DNA of 15,370 bases from Nitrospirota bacterium (GTDB lineage Bacteria; Nitrospirota; Thermodesulfovibrionia; UBA6902; BMS3Bbin08): positions 1 through 15,370 of the forward strand of contig DAOVVO010000021.1 of NCBI GenBank assembly GCA_030637135.1. Direction: 5' to 3'. Position 1 is the stretch's first letter; each line of letters begins with the position of its first letter. The position numbers were made by a program, and so were the translations under genes. Shown here piece by piece: positions 14,298 through 15,370 of this stretch. The notes beneath the pieces are model-generated. The model made no database searches and was not told the origin of the DNA. It saw only the letters and a list, made by a program, of their open reading frames with translations.

Positions 14298-15254
14298 ATG
14301 TTATTAAGGGATATATATGAAACTATTGTAGCTCAAGGGATTGAAAATGACCCGAGAGGCAAAGATACAGTTATGAAAACCCTGCATAAGAGGGAAAAAA
14401 TCTACAAGGATATGAAGGATGCCGAAAAAGAATTCTTTGATACAGAAAATCTCACAAACCCTTATTATGATACCAGAATTCTTAATGGTACAGGGAATGA
14501 AAATATAAAAATTGCACTTGTTGGTATTGATATGGAAATGGCTGAGCTTCTCCTGGCTGACAGACTTTCGTCGAAAGGAAAAAAGATTGATCTTGTTATG
14601 GCTCATCACCCTGAGGGGAGGGCATTTGCGAATTTTTATGAAGTTATGCATATGCAGGCAGATATTTTAAATAAATTCGGAGTCCCTATAAATGTTGCAG
14701 AAAGCCTTCTCGAGGGCAGGATTAAGGAGGTAGAAAGGAGATTATCTCCTGCAAATCATTCAAGGGCTGTAGATGTTGCGAAACTTCTTGAAATCCCCTT
14801 CCTCTGTGTTCATACACCAGCGGACAACATGGTCGCATGTCATCTTCAGCATATGTTTGATGAGAAGAAACCCGAGACCCTTGAAGATATCCTTGAACTA
14901 TTAAGGGCAATGCCTGAGTACAGGGAAGCTGGAAAGAACAATACAGGGCCAAAAATTCTTCTCGGTTCAAAGGATAGAAAAGCGGGAAAAATTTTTGTTG
15001 ACATGACAGGCGGCACTGAGGGGGCAAAGGATATCTTTGAAAGTTTGGTCAATTCAGGCATTAACACCATTGTGGTGATGCATCTCAGCGAGGACCACAG
15101 AAAAGAAGCTGAGAAGTACCATATAAATGCTGTAAATGCCGGACACATCGCGAGTGATAACTTAGGTATGAATTTGATGCTCGATGAGATTGAGAAAAAA
15201 GACCCCATAGAAGTACTCGCATGTTCTGGTTTCAGAAGGTTTAAAAGAGATTAG
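14298..15254 (+). CDS. NIF3/DUF34-family putative metal-binding protein
   Basis: Member of the NIF3-like family, whose members bind a pair of metal ions; some are linked to GTP cyclohydrolase I type 2 annotations, but the role is unclear. Candidate ligands are His103-His104 in MAHHPEGRAF, His172 and Asp176 in VHTPADN, and His283 with Asp287 in AGHIASDN, where many relatives have Glu in place of the last Asp. About 85 residues precede the first motif and include the VGIDMEMAELLLADRL segment. It has no signal peptide or membrane helix. The ATG follows the yqeY stop directly, with ggagg 5 bases upstream. I give no gene symbol because the family name covers several groups. Confidence 0.8.
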   Translation: MLLRDIYETIVAQGIENDPRGKDTVMKTLHKREKIYKDMKDAEKEFFDTENLTNPYYDTRILNGTGNENIKIALVGIDMEMAELLLADRLSSKGKKIDLVMAHHPEGRAFANFYEVMHMQADILNKFGVPINVAESLLEGRIKEVERRLSPANHSRAVDVAKLLEIPFLCVHTPADNMVACHLQHMFDEKKPETLEDILELLRAMPEYREAGKNNTGPKILLGSKDRKAGKIFVDMTGGTEGAKDIFESLVNSGINTIVVMHLSEDHRKEAEKYHINAVNAGHIASDNLGMNLMLDEIEKKDPIEVLACSGFRRFKRD

Positions 15255-15370
15255 CATTAAATTTCTCAGGAGTTCCCCCAGAAATAATGCGTTTAGCATA
15301 ATAAGGTATTAAAAAGAAGGATAAAATTGAAATTGCAAAGTGGATGTTATTGAATTTCAAAAAATGGGGG
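15255..15370. other. Trailing region, no assignable gene
   Basis: The last 116 bases are AT-rich with no clear terminator; only a 4-base atgc/gcat hairpin (around 15287) is present. Frames open to the window edge begin at GTG 15340 and ATG 15344, but only 9-10 codons are visible and neither has a well-placed ribosome site. A following gene cannot be confirmed. Confidence 0.3.

Overview
The window is the 3' half of a bacterial division and cell wall (dcw) cluster followed by a translation-related block, all on the + strand. In order it holds murD (5' end cut off by the window edge), ftsW, murG, murC, murB, ddl, ftsQ, ftsA and ftsZ, then proS, a 656-base stretch with no convincing gene, and rpsU, yqeY and a NIF3/DUF34-family gene. 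No gene is convincing on the - strand, and I see no rRNA, tRNA, CRISPR array or transposase gene.

The dcw order and the presence of ddl, ftsQ and ftsA are typical of Gram-negative, FtsZ-dividing bacteria. The DNA is visibly AT-rich. FtsZ argues against the planctomycete and chlamydial lineages that have lost it. Nitrospirota or a similar environmental phylum is possible, but this is a guess. The cluster does not continue into lpxC after ftsZ as in gammaproteobacteria.

The proteins form one pathway. MurB completes UDP-MurNAc, MurC and MurD add the first two peptide residues, Ddl makes the D-Ala-D-Ala terminus, and MurG makes lipid II. FtsW polymerises lipid II at the septum. FtsQ, FtsA and FtsZ are divisome proteins. 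Downstream, ProRS charges tRNA(Pro) and S21 is a 30S protein; YqeY and NIF3 are conserved proteins of unsettled function.

Tightly overlapping pairs (ftsW/murG, murC/murB, ddl/ftsQ, rpsU/yqeY) alternate with spacers of 105-175 bases inside dcw, and the spacers hold most of the unusual structure. They contain a dyad before ftsW, a 16-codon ORF coupled to ddl, a repeat copy before ftsA, and a dyad plus a good sigma70-type promoter before ftsZ.

No new multi-gene system is visible. The notable signals are non-genic: a 15-bp inverted repeat inserted in frame in murD, a 31-bp repeat (28/31 identical) shared by the ftsA and rpsU upstream regions, and a GC-rich double-hairpin element next to the rpsU copy. 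Together they suggest small palindromic elements have spread through this genome, including into an essential gene.
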